Assembly: GCA_016937775.1 (NCBI GenBank)
Contig: JAFGVX010000042.1
Coordinates: 1 to 37,878, forward strand
Reading direction: 5' to 3'
Source: Campylobacterales bacterium
GTDB lineage: Bacteria > Campylobacterota > Campylobacteria > Campylobacterales > Sulfurovaceae
Length of the DNA stretch: 37,878 nucleotides
Each line of letters begins with the position of its first letter. Position 1 is the stretch's first letter. Below, piece by piece: positions 6,887-15,342 of this stretch. Under the pieces are notes generated by a model. That model did no database searches. It saw only the letters and a list, made by a program, of their open reading frames with translations, and was not told where the DNA came from. The position numbers and the translations under genes were made by a program.

Positions 6887-8827
6887 TTAACAAAAGGACT
6901 CATAGAGTTCTAAAAGTTCCAAATATCTTTCACTTTTTTCTTCATAAATACACTGTAATTCATTGAGTTTTTCTCCAAGTTCTGTCAAACCTTTTTCTTT
7001 GTAACATTCGGGATTGCTAAGACATATATTGGTTGCTCTGATTTCTGACTCAAGCTCTTCTATCTCTTTTGGTAGACTTTCAAATTCTCTTTGTTCTTTA
7101 TAGCTAAATTTATTTTTGTCTCGTACCTTTTTTTCATCTTTTTCATTCTTTTCTTTCGTTGTAAGTTGCTCTTCTATCTTTTTGATCTCTTTTAACTCTT
7201 TTTCTATCTCAAGATATTCACTATAAGCCCCATAAGACTCTTCTATAGTGCTGTCTCCTTTAAATATGAAGAGTTTTGAAGCGATCTTGTCTATAAAATA
7301 TCTATCATGAGAGACGACAATCAAGGCTCCGCTAAAGTGAAGCAACTTTTCTTCGAGTATAGTAATCGTTTGGATATCAAGATCATTTGTAGGTTCATCC
7401 AGGATAAGGCAATCCACCTTTTTTGCAAACAGTAAAGCAAGTGCTACTCTATTTTTTTCACCTCCGCTAAGCAGCCCTATCTTTTTATCTAAAAATTCTT
7501 GTGGAAAGAGAAAACTTTTAAGATAGCCGTATACATGTACATTTGATCCGTTTACTTCTATAGTATCGCCACCGTTTGGGCAAAAAGTTTCCAAGAGTGT
7601 TGCGTCATCTTTAAGCATATCGCGGTGCTGATCAAAGTAACCTATCTCAAAATCACCTTTTTTGATAGTACCGCTACTTGGTTGAAGCGTGCCAAGAAGT
7701 AATTGAAGTAGTGTTGATTTACCCGAACCATTGATCCCTGCGACTGCTATCTTGTCATGTTGCAAAATGCGTGTTGAAAAATCTTTAATAATGCAATTGC
7801 TTTGAATGTCATATCTTAAGTGTTCAACTTCAAAAAGCATTTTTTTCTTTGCGATACTCTTATCTCTGTTAAAATGTTTTTTCTCTCGCTCCAATTCAAT
7901 AGATATTTTTCTAATCATGGAGGGGTTTATTTTTGCCTCTTCTCGAAGTTCAAATACTCTTTTTTTTCTACCTTGATTTCTTTTCTCTCTTGCCCTTACG
8001 CCTTTTTGAAGCCATTCTTCTTCTTGTTTTAGGAGTCTTAGGAGATTCTCATGGCTTTTTTTCATACTGTTGAGTCGTTCCTCTTTTTGTCTTAAATAAG
8101 CTTCATATCCTCCTTTGTAATTTATAAGTTTTTGATTTTCTATCTCGCAGACTCTTGTAGCAAGTCTATCGATAAAATAGCGATCATGCGATATAAAAAG
8201 CAGTGTAAATTTTTCTTTGAGCAAAATCTCTTCTAAGAATTCAACCATATAAACATCAAGATGATTGGTAGGTTCATCAAGAAGTAAAACATTAGGTTTT
8301 TTAAGTATCAAAGCAGCAAGTGCAACTCTTCTTTGCTCTCCTCCTGAGAGAGAGTTAACCAATCTATGTTCAAACTCTTTGAGTTTAAACTCACTCAATA
8401 TTCTCTCTATTTTATCATCTAAACTCCAAGCATTATGATGATCGATAAATGCAGTGAGTTTATTGAGTTCTTCTTGAAGTTTCTTGTTTTGGAAATCAGT
8501 CGCTATTTTTTGGCTAAGTATTTCAAACTCTTTTCGTGCACTGTTTATCACAACGAGTTGCAGCTCTATCGCTTCTCTGACGCTGCAATTTTCCTCAAAA
8601 ATCGGATTTTGGGAAAGTATATCTATCTCAATATTGTTTTGTATGACTCTTTTGCCTGCATCAGGTTCGATTTTATTCGAGACTATTTTCATAAGTGTAG
8701 ATTTTCCGCATCCATTTTGACCAATCAAGGCTATACGTTCACCTTCATTGAGATGAAAATCTACATCATCAAAAAGAACCTTAATATCATACCGTTGTTT
8801 TATATCAAAGAGGTCAATAAGTGCCAA
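6887..8827 (-). CDS. ABC-F family ATPase, Uup type
   Basis: Two ATP-binding cassettes in one soluble protein with no membrane segment. Cassette 1: Walker A GQNGCGKST (36-44), signature LSGGEQ, Walker B LLLDEPTNHLD. Cassette 2: GINGSGKST, LSGGEKNRVALAL, CLILDEPTNDLD. Between them lies a charged helical linker with a basic GRKKR stretch, and after cassette 2 a Glu/Lys-rich coiled coil of about 110 residues, as in Uup. ABC-F proteins act on the ribosome. The only start that fits the family N-terminus is TTG 8827, supported by AAAAGG eight bases upstream. 646 residues. Uup is the best paralog match; EttA lacks this C-terminal coil. Confidence 0.9.
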   Translation of the reverse strand: MALIDLFDIKQRYDIKVLFDDVDFHLNEGERIALIGQNGCGKSTLMKIVSNKIEPDAGKRVIQNNIEIDILSQNPIFEENCSVREAIELQLVVINSARKEFEILSQKIATDFQNKKLQEELNKLTAFIDHHNAWSLDDKIERILSEFKLKEFEHRLVNSLSGGEQRRVALAALILKKPNVLLLDEPTNHLDVYMVEFLEEILLKEKFTLLFISHDRYFIDRLATRVCEIENQKLINYKGGYEAYLRQKEERLNSMKKSHENLLRLLKQEEEWLQKGVRAREKRNQGRKKRVFELREEAKINPSMIRKISIELEREKKHFNRDKSIAKKKMLFEVEHLRYDIQSNCIIKDFSTRILQHDKIAVAGINGSGKSTLLQLLLGTLQPSSGTIKKGDFEIGYFDQHRDMLKDDATLLETFCPNGGDTIEVNGSNVHVYGYLKSFLFPQEFLDKKIGLLSGGEKNRVALALLFAKKVDCLILDEPTNDLDIQTITILEEKLLHFSGALIVVSHDRYFIDKIASKLFIFKGDSTIEESYGAYSEYLEIEKELKEIKKIEEQLTTKEKNEKDEKKVRDKNKFSYKEQREFESLPKEIEELESEIRATNICLSNPECYKEKGLTELGEKLNELQCIYEEKSERYLELLELYESFC

Positions 8828-8851
8828 GAAAAAACCTTTTGTTTTTTGCGT

Positions 8852-8860
8852 ATTATAGCA
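8852..8860 (-). promoter_or_regulatory. Extended -10 promoter for the ABC-F gene
   Basis: On the minus strand the sequence reads TGCTATAAT, a perfect extended -10. It lies about 25 bases upstream of the TTG start, with the AAAAGG ribosome site between. It sits in the 95-base divergent gap shared with the M48 protease gene. Confidence 0.6.
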
Positions 8861-8922
8861 GATTGTATTTTTATGAACTTTTTAAGATAAAATAGATATA
8901 TTGCAAACAAAAAAGGTCGTCT

Positions 8923-10125
8923 ATGTTCCAAATGCTTATTGCTCTTTTTTCACTCTTTACATTAGTAAAGATTTATATATCTTTTGCACAGATGCGTTAT
9001 ATCAGTAAAAGAAGAGACATGAAGCCTGTATTGCTTGAAGATAGTATTTACAAGGAGGCTGCAGATTATGCTGTTGCCAAGGAGAAGCTCTCGATGCTCT
9101 CGATTTGTATTGATTATCTTCTTTTTTTGGGCTGGATGTTTTTCGGGTTTAGATACCTATATGTTTTTTTGCATCCTCATTTTAGTGAATTTTTCACAAG
9201 TATTACTTTCCTTTTTGGCTATTTTACTTTTGAGTATATCATTACTCTGCCAATCTCTATCTATCAGGCGTTTAGACTCGATAAACGTTTTGGATTTTCA
9301 AATACAACACCGAGATTATTTATCTTGGATCAGATCAAGAGTGTATTGATGTTTATTGTGCTCGGTTTCGCACTTTTTTCAATACTTGTTTGGGTGATTG
9401 ATAGTTTTGCATTGTGGTGGCTCTATGCATTCTTTATCGTTATGGGTATTATGTTGGTTATAAATTTTCTTTACCCTACGATTATTGCCCCGCTATTTAA
9501 TAAATTTACCCCCTTAGAAGATATAATACTCAAAGAGAAGATAGAGACTCTCATGGTGCAAGCAGGGATGAAGGCAAATGGTGTTTTCGTGATGGATGCA
9601 AGCAAAAGAGACGGAAGGCTCAATGCATTTTTTGGAGGAATTGGAAAAAGCAAAAGAGTTGTTTTGTTTGATACTCTGCTAGAAAAGCTTGAACATTCAG
9701 AGCTTATCGCCGTACTTGGGCATGAGCTTGGTCACTTCAGGCATGGAGATATATGGAAAAATATACTTTTAATGAGTCTAATGATGTTTCTTGCTTTTTT
9801 TATCTTGGGCAATATTCCAAATGTTCTTTTTGAGAGTCTTGGAATTGCTCCTATAGCGGGCGCTAAGATTGCAATGATTTTGATCTTATTTCCGCTTATC
9901 TCTTTTATATGGATGCCTATCATTAGTTTTTTTAGTCGAGGATTTGAGTATAGAGCCGACGTATATGGATCAAGTGTAGGAGGAAAGGAAGAGTTGGTAT
10001 CGGCGCTATTGAAATTGGTAAGTGAGAACAAATCTTTTCCACTTTCTCATCCTCTTTTTGTCTTTTTTTATTATTCGCATCCGCCGATAGTTGAAAGACT
10101 TCGAAAACTTGGGCTAGAGGTTTAA
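8923..10125 (+). CDS. M48-family integral-membrane zinc metalloprotease (Ste24/CAAX type)
   Basis: An N-terminal membrane domain (five or more hydrophobic helices over residues 1-190) precedes the zinc site HELGH (267-271) within LGHELGHFRHGD; the third ligand is Glu342 in FEYRADVYG. This arrangement is the Ste24/CaaX-prenyl-protease group of M48. About 400 residues, as expected. Bacteria have no prenylated CAAX proteins, so the likely role is membrane protein quality control (inference). It begins a forward run with tight spacing to prmC (2 bases). HtpX is shorter, about 290 residues, and is a less good name. Confidence 0.93.
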   Translation: MFQMLIALFSLFTLVKIYISFAQMRYISKRRDMKPVLLEDSIYKEAADYAVAKEKLSMLSICIDYLLFLGWMFFGFRYLYVFLHPHFSEFFTSITFLFGYFTFEYIITLPISIYQAFRLDKRFGFSNTTPRLFILDQIKSVLMFIVLGFALFSILVWVIDSFALWWLYAFFIVMGIMLVINFLYPTIIAPLFNKFTPLEDIILKEKIETLMVQAGMKANGVFVMDASKRDGRLNAFFGGIGKSKRVVLFDTLLEKLEHSELIAVLGHELGHFRHGDIWKNILLMSLMMFLAFFILGNIPNVLFESLGIAPIAGAKIAMILILFPLISFIWMPIISFFSRGFEYRADVYGSSVGGKEELVSALLKLVSENKSFPLSHPLFVFFYYSHPPIVERLRKLGLEV

Positions 10126-10127
10126 AG

Positions 10128-10946
10128 TTGACTATAGCTCAAGCACTTAAAAAAGCTACCTTTTTGCTTCAAGATAAGATTCCTCGTCCAAGATTTGAAG
10201 CAGAACTTCTTTTGGCGCATTATCTTGGAGTAGAAAGGGTTTATCTTTCTCAAAAAGATAATATAAAGATTGAAAAAAGTGAGAACTATTTTGCACTCGT
10301 ACAAAGAAGAGCAAAAAGTGAACCTTATGAGTATATAACACAAAAAGTGAGCTTTTATGATACAGAGCTTTACGTGGATGATAGAGTGCTCATACCAAGA
10401 CCCGAAACAGAGATGCTTGTTGATGAAGCAAAAAAGATTATAGAGCAAGAGGAGATAATAAAAATTGCAGAGATAGGTATCGGAAGTGGCGCAGTGTCGA
10501 TTATGTTGGCAAGAATGTTTCCGAAAATTCAAATAGTTGCTACGGATATATCGGAGGATGCGCTGAGTGTTGCAAAGATAAATAGAGATAATTTTGCCCT
10601 CAATGATAGGATAACACTTGTTTGTGCAGACCTCTTACAAGGCGTCAAAGAGGATTTTGAGATGATCGTGAGCAATCCTCCTTATATTGCTAATGGATGT
10701 AAATTAGAGTGTAATGTAGTAGATTATGAGCCTCACGCTGCACTTTTTGGTGGCGAGAGAGGATATGAGCTCTTGAAAGCAATAATCGCACAAAGTCAAG
10801 TAAAAGGAGCCCGATTTTTAGTTTGTGAGATGGGATATGATCAAAAAGAGCCGATCGAGAGGATTTTTACACAAATTGGGGTAAAATATCATCGATTTTA
10901 CAAAGATCTTGCAGGATTTGATAGAGGGTTTGTAGTTCAATTTTAA
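10128..10946 (+). CDS. prmC: Release factor glutamine N5-methyltransferase
   Basis: PrmC methylates the GGQ glutamine of release factors 1 and 2. Seen: helical N-terminal domain with PRFEAELLLAHYLG, then LIPRPETEMLV (about 88-98), AdoMet loop EIGIGSGAVSI (115-125) and catalytic NPPY (183-186). 272 residues, normal. The start is TTG, 2 bases after the M48 stop codon; AGAGG lies seven bases before it inside the previous gene. Likely translationally coupled. Confidence 0.95.
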   Translation: MTIAQALKKATFLLQDKIPRPRFEAELLLAHYLGVERVYLSQKDNIKIEKSENYFALVQRRAKSEPYEYITQKVSFYDTELYVDDRVLIPRPETEMLVDEAKKIIEQEEIIKIAEIGIGSGAVSIMLARMFPKIQIVATDISEDALSVAKINRDNFALNDRITLVCADLLQGVKEDFEMIVSNPPYIANGCKLECNVVDYEPHAALFGGERGYELLKAIIAQSQVKGARFLVCEMGYDQKEPIERIFTQIGVKYHRFYKDLAGFDRGFVVQF

Positions 10947-10955
10947 GGAGAGAAT

Positions 10956-11435
10956 ATGTCAAAAATATTTAGATTTGTAACGATGTTTTATGTTATCTTT
11001 TTAGCTTCCGTCATGGGAGCGTCACTTTATGCAGGAGCAGTTGTTGCACCTGTCATTTTTAATACAGAAGATGTTTTTGGTGAAGCAATATTGAGTCATT
11101 TTCAAGAAGGTATGATTATGACGGAGAATTTTATACGACTCTCATATGTGATTACGCTCAGTATTGTAACGGTTGCGTTTTATGAAGGGTATAGATATAA
11201 AAAAGGAGAACGAGATGTGATTGCTCAGATTGCAACATTGCTCATCATCTGCTCAGGACTCCTTTTTTCATATTACTATATGCCTGATATTCTTGTTATG
11301 CAGCAAGCAGGTCCGCAGATGACACAAAGTGAAGCTTTTGCAAACACCCATATAGCTTCAGAGATAGATTTTAAAGTTTTTGTCTTTTCAATTTTAGTTT
11401 TGCTTGTAAGAAATCTTCAAAGAGCACTTCGTTAA
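10956..11435 (+). CDS. DUF4149 domain membrane protein
   Basis: 159 residues with four predicted membrane helices: about 8-33, 47-66, 85-105 and 135-155. The first contains the small-residue pattern GASLYAGAVVAPVIF seen in DUF4149 (TMEM205-like) proteins. The function of this family is not established. Good ribosome site (AAGGAGAGA) before ATG. It follows prmC by 9 bases and overlaps the next gene by one base (TAATG). Confidence 0.75.
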   Translation: MSKIFRFVTMFYVIFLASVMGASLYAGAVVAPVIFNTEDVFGEAILSHFQEGMIMTENFIRLSYVITLSIVTVAFYEGYRYKKGERDVIAQIATLLIICSGLLFSYYYMPDILVMQQAGPQMTQSEAFANTHIASEIDFKVFVFSILVLLVRNLQRALR

Positions 11436-11914
11436 TGAGCATAGCACATCCTTTTGATCCAATCGTATTTAAAAATACAAGCGTGCTGATTTTAGGGTCA
11501 TTCCCGAGTATTAAATCGATTGAAAACGGATTTTATTATGCACATCCTCAAAATCAATTTTGGAAGATACTCAATCAACTCACAAACTATCCGATTAATA
11601 ATAGAGATCAAAAGATATGGCTTTTAAAAGAGTTAAAAATCGGACTTTGGGATATGATACAAAGTTGCAAAAGAGAAAGCTCTTTAGATAGTTCTTTAGA
11701 GGATGAGCTTCTTAATGATATCCCGGCATTTTTAGAGCGTTATGAGTCTATTAAAAAAATTGCATTTACGGGTAGAAAATCTCAAGCGCTTTTTGAGACC
11801 CATTTTGGGTATATTGATATCAAAAAGGTATATCTTCCTTCCCCTTCGCCCGCATATGTTAAAATGAGCATCGAAGAAAAAATAAAAATATATAAAGAGG
11901 AACTTGATTTATGA
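11435..11914 (+). CDS. DNA-deoxyinosine (hypoxanthine) glycosylase, UDG superfamily
   Basis: UDG-superfamily fold: N-terminal HPFDPIVFKNTSVLILGSFPS, active-site loop YYAHPQNQFW (34-43), AFTGRKSQALF in the middle, and C-terminal LPSPSPAY (134-141). This motif set fits the bacterial DNA-deoxyinosine glycosylase group rather than Ung (which has GQDPYH). It would remove hypoxanthine that arises from adenine deamination. 159 residues, normal. Translationally coupled on both sides: TAATG with the DUF4149 gene and ATGA with apaH. Confidence 0.85.
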   Translation: MSIAHPFDPIVFKNTSVLILGSFPSIKSIENGFYYAHPQNQFWKILNQLTNYPINNRDQKIWLLKELKIGLWDMIQSCKRESSLDSSLEDELLNDIPAFLERYESIKKIAFTGRKSQALFETHFGYIDIKKVYLPSPSPAYVKMSIEEKIKIYKEELDL

Positions 11915-12714
11915 TATGGGCTATAGGAGATATTCAAGGTTGCTATAGTGCTTTTATGAAGCTTCTAGAGAAGATAGAGTTTGACCTTGCACGAGATAAA
12001 CTTTGGCTTGTCGGTGACATTGTCAATAGAGGAGAAGGCTCTTTAGAGATGTTAGAGTTTGCTTATCGTCATAAAGAGAATATCGAGATTGTATTGGGCA
12101 ATCACGATATAGCACTTATTGCGGCTTTTTACGGGCTTAAAAAGAGCAACCCTACCATTGACCCTATTCTTCGCTCTTCGAGGTCTAAAGAGCTTATAGA
12201 GTGGCTAAGAAAACAAAAATTTCTTCATATCGACGCAGAACTTGGTTATTGCATGGTGCATGCAGGCATATCGCCTCGCTTTAATCTTGAAGAGGCAAAG
12301 TTTTGGTCGGAAAGATTAAGTGAAAAATTAAGCGGCAATGATGCAAAAAGATGGCTTGAGAAGATTATGAAGTCGCCTGAGGGGAGGATAAGATACGGTA
12401 AAACGGAAGAGGAAGATGAGATGTATGCTCTTAGCTCTTTTACGCGCATGCGATACTGTTTTGGCGATAAATCTTTGGAGCTTCTACAAAAAGGCTCTCC
12501 GGGAGCAAAAAAAGACCTCACTATGCCTTGGTTCTTTCATCCCGATAGAAAAAAGATAGAGCAAAAGATTATCTTCGGGCATTGGTCAACACTTGGTTTT
12601 CATAGAAATGAAAGTGTTCTTGGGCTTGATACGGGGTGTATATGGGGCGGAGCTTTAAGTGCAGCAAGAATAGATGATAAAAGTGAAAAGATTATTACTT
12701 TTGAGTGCGAATGA
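11911..12714 (+). CDS. apaH: Symmetrical bis(5'-nucleosyl)-tetraphosphatase (Ap4A hydrolase)
   Basis: ApaH cleaves Ap4A to two ADP and can decap NpnN-capped RNA. Metallophosphatase motifs are complete: GDIQG (6-10), GDIVNRG (35-41), GNHD (63-66), then MVHAGISP and the C-terminal FGHWSTLG. 267 residues, close to E. coli ApaH. Its ATG overlaps the glycosylase stop (ATGA). It is the last gene of the forward run and is convergent with ftsZ. Confidence 0.95.
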   Translation: MIWAIGDIQGCYSAFMKLLEKIEFDLARDKLWLVGDIVNRGEGSLEMLEFAYRHKENIEIVLGNHDIALIAAFYGLKKSNPTIDPILRSSRSKELIEWLRKQKFLHIDAELGYCMVHAGISPRFNLEEAKFWSERLSEKLSGNDAKRWLEKIMKSPEGRIRYGKTEEEDEMYALSSFTRMRYCFGDKSLELLQKGSPGAKKDLTMPWFFHPDRKKIEQKIIFGHWSTLGFHRNESVLGLDTGCIWGGALSAARIDDKSEKIITFECE

Positions 12715-12724
12715 TGATATTTAT

Positions 12725-12754
12725 GGACAAAAGGGAAGAGTAGTCCTTTAGTCC
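12725..12754. terminator. Weak hairpin between convergent apaH and ftsZ
   Basis: Arms GGACAAAAGG (12725-12734) and CCTTTAGTCC (12745-12754) pair except for one A-A mismatch, with a 10-base loop. The right arm overlaps the last codons of ftsZ. On the plus strand a short T-rich run (TGTTTTCTT) follows; on the minus strand there is no T-run. It could act as a bidirectional stem, but a real terminator is uncertain. Confidence 0.3.
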
Positions 12755-13911
12755 ATCTGTTTTCTTAAAAATGTCGGTACTTGATAGAAATCTTCATCTT
12801 CGTCATTATATCCGCCGACAACTATTTTGCCTTGCGTTCTGTTGATTCCGCTTGAGCCGGAACTTGAGGTGTTCATAAGTGTATTTGTGTTCGGTATTTT
12901 CTTGCCGGGTAAACTCTTTTGTGAAAGATCTTCAAAGCCCGTCGCAATTACGGTAATTTTTACATAATCCTCAGGTAAATTCTCATCTGTTGTGGTTCCG
13001 AAAATTACATTTGCATTTTCATCGGCATTCTCTTCTATCATAGTCATAGCATTTGCTATTTCCATAATAGGATAATTTGTATGGATATGGAAATGTACCA
13101 AAATTCCCATTGCGCCATCCACGGAGATATTATCCAATAAAGGAGATTCAATAGCCGCTTTTGCAGCATCATATGCCGCATTTTTACCGGTATTTTCACC
13201 TCTTCCCATAAGAGCTAAACCTCTATGGCTCATAACAGTTTTCACGTCGGCAAAGTCAAGGTTGATATCATTGTCTCCATGGGAGAGTATGACGTTAGAT
13301 ATGCCTCCAACAGCTTGAGAAAGAACATCATCAACAAGCTTGAAACTCTCTTTAATTCCTAGATTTTTTTCTACAATAGAGAGAAGTTTTTCATTTGGAA
13401 CAACGATGATAGAATCACTTGCCGCTTTTAGCTGATCAAGACCTTCTTTGGCCAAATGGCTTCTTTTGCGCCCTTCAAATTTAAATGGACTTGTTGCTAT
13501 AGAGATTGTGAGTGCTCCTACTTCTCTTGCAGCTTGAGCAATGATGGGAGCTGCACCTGTTCCTGTTCCACCCCCTAGACCTGCTGAGATAAATACGATA
13601 TCTGCTCCTTCTAACATCTTTTTAATATCTTCAAAACTCTCTAAAGCAGCTTCTTTCCCTTTTTCAGGATTCATTCCGCAGCCAAGACCTCTTGTCGCAA
13701 CAGGTCCTAATTGTATTTTGAACGGCGCAAGAGAGCCTTCGAGTGCTTGAATATCCGTGTTGGCTATAATAAGGTCAATGCCTCCGATGCCTTCATTTAT
13801 CATATGGTTGATCATATTGCCACCACCACCGCCTACGCCGATAGCTTTTATCTTTGCACCGTTCGTGCTATATTTTTCTTCTTTTATGTCTATATCATCA
13901 AAATCTTCCAT
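12748..13911 (-). CDS. ftsZ: Cell division protein FtsZ
   Basis: Tubulin-like GTPase that forms the division ring. Seen: N-terminal KIKAIGVGGGGGN, GTP signature GGGTGTG (113-119), the T7 loop NLDFADV (217-223), then a short variable linker and the C-terminal peptide DFYQVPTFLRKQ, which binds FtsA and other partners. 387 residues. ATG with strong ribosome site AAGGAGAG. It lies 21 bases downstream of ftsA on the same strand. The segment after the T7 loop (MSHRGLALMGRGENTG) differs from the E. coli sequence but keeps the fold. Confidence 0.98.
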   Translation of the reverse strand: MEDFDDIDIKEEKYSTNGAKIKAIGVGGGGGNMINHMINEGIGGIDLIIANTDIQALEGSLAPFKIQLGPVATRGLGCGMNPEKGKEAALESFEDIKKMLEGADIVFISAGLGGGTGTGAAPIIAQAAREVGALTISIATSPFKFEGRKRSHLAKEGLDQLKAASDSIIVVPNEKLLSIVEKNLGIKESFKLVDDVLSQAVGGISNVILSHGDNDINLDFADVKTVMSHRGLALMGRGENTGKNAAYDAAKAAIESPLLDNISVDGAMGILVHFHIHTNYPIMEIANAMTMIEENADENANVIFGTTTDENLPEDYVKITVIATGFEDLSQKSLPGKKIPNTNTLMNTSSSGSSGINRTQGKIVVGGYNDEDEDFYQVPTFLRKQMD

Positions 13912-13932
13912 GCTCTCTCCTTTTTTAAAAAT

Positions 13933-15342
13933 TTAAAATAACTGCTTCGCCCAATTAACAAACTTCCCTACAAAGTTTCCTTTTTCTCGAGGAAGTTTAG
14001 GAAGTTCAAATCCTTGATCCGTGCCAAAAGAATCATCATCAATTTCATTGTCATCATTTTTTACTTTGTTTTTTGCCATTTTTTTATTTTTATGAACCTC
14101 TTCTATCGTATCACCAATATTGAGATCTTGCAAATTGACATCAATCTCTTCTTTATCTTTTGAGTGTAACAACTCTTTGTTGATGTTGATCTCATACTCT
14201 GTATGATTGCCTATATTGTATTGAAGTAATCCAATTGCAGCGGCAAATGCAGGATTTTTCAACTCTTCAAAAACCCCTTTGATGTTTTTAATGGTCGGCG
14301 AAGAGACTCGAACCGGCATATCAGAAAAGATAGCGCCGGCAAGCTCTCTAATTCCTTTTAGATTTGCCATACCGCCTGTAAGTATGATGCCAGCACCCAT
14401 CTGTTCTTTAAGTGCACTCTTTTCTACCATTTTAGCAAGTATCATCAAGGTCTCTTCAACTCTAGCAAAGATAACGCTATGAACGATGCCTAAGGAGACC
14501 TCATTTCTATCATCTTCATTTCCAATGATTGGAAGCTCTACGATCTCATCGGAACTTTCAGATAAATTACCATGGCGTATTTTTATATTTTCGGCTATTT
14601 GTAGCGGTGTATGTAATGCGATCGAAAGATCATTCGTTATATGATTTGAGCCGACCGCAAAAAAATCATTGTGTCTTATGGAATTTCCGGTAAAGATGAC
14701 AAGAGAGCTTGTTTGTCCGCCAAGATCGATAACGCCGACACCAAGCTCAATATCATCATTTCCGATTGTGGAGAGCGCAGAAGCATAACCGTTTAAAACG
14801 ACATCATCTATATCTACCCCCGCAGATTTAACCGCTTTTTTAAGATTGAGTAAATTAGATTTCTGTATGATGATGATATTTGTGTCAACTTCGAGTCTGC
14901 TTGCATTCATTCCAAAAGGGTCTTCTACAAACTCTTGATCATCGACTTTGAAATTATATGGCAGTACATGGATTACTTCATATTCATTTGGAATATTGGC
15001 ATTGTGTAGCGCCGTTTGCATTACTCTATTTATTTCATGAATAGAGATGTCTTTATGTGGGATGTTGACAATTCCTGTTGAATTCAGACTTTTTGCGTAG
15101 TTATTTGAGATCGATACCGTAGCTTTTGAAGGGATTGCTCCAGAAACTCTTTTTGCGTCGTTTAAGGCTTTTCTGATGGCTTTTGATGCCAACTCAATGT
15201 TTGTTATCGCACCTTTTTTAATGCCTTGAGATTTGACAATGCCGTGTCCCATAATCTGGACTTGTCCATCTTCGAGTTTGTCAGCTATAATGGCACAAAT
15301 TTTTGTTGAACCAATATCTATAACTAAAAATGGACTATTCAA
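13933..15342 (-). CDS. ftsA: Cell division protein FtsA
   Basis: Actin-fold protein that tethers FtsZ to the membrane. Seen: N-terminal nucleotide site FLVIDIGSTKICAII, GVGVIDLGGQTSSLVIF in the second subdomain, GIILTGGMANLKG, and a C-terminal amphipathic helix (GNFVGKFVNWAKQLF) like the FtsA membrane-targeting sequence. 469 residues, about 50 longer than E. coli FtsA because of a charged linker (about 395-450, DKEEIDVNLQ to DDDSFGTDQ) before the helix. Start TTG with AAAGGAA 8-9 bases upstream. It overlaps the PpiD-like gene by 8 bases. Confidence 0.96.
   Translation of the reverse strand: MNSPFLVIDIGSTKICAIIADKLEDGQVQIMGHGIVKSQGIKKGAITNIELASKAIRKALNDAKRVSGAIPSKATVSISNNYAKSLNSTGIVNIPHKDISIHEINRVMQTALHNANIPNEYEVIHVLPYNFKVDDQEFVEDPFGMNASRLEVDTNIIIIQKSNLLNLKKAVKSAGVDIDDVVLNGYASALSTIGNDDIELGVGVIDLGGQTSSLVIFTGNSIRHNDFFAVGSNHITNDLSIALHTPLQIAENIKIRHGNLSESSDEIVELPIIGNEDDRNEVSLGIVHSVIFARVEETLMILAKMVEKSALKEQMGAGIILTGGMANLKGIRELAGAIFSDMPVRVSSPTIKNIKGVFEELKNPAFAAAIGLLQYNIGNHTEYEININKELLHSKDKEEIDVNLQDLNIGDTIEEVHKNKKMAKNKVKNDDNEIDDDSFGTDQGFELPKLPREKGNFVGKFVNWAKQLF

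Noticed and set aside
8435-8890. Open frame of 151 codons on the plus strand
   Set aside because: Antisense to the first ATP-binding cassette of the ABC-F gene, whose Walker motifs are intact; the peptide has shadow-like Phe/Ile/Cys composition.
10122-10532. Open frame of 136 codons on the minus strand
   Set aside because: Antisense to prmC, which has all its motifs. Composition is typical of antisense frames in AT-rich DNA.
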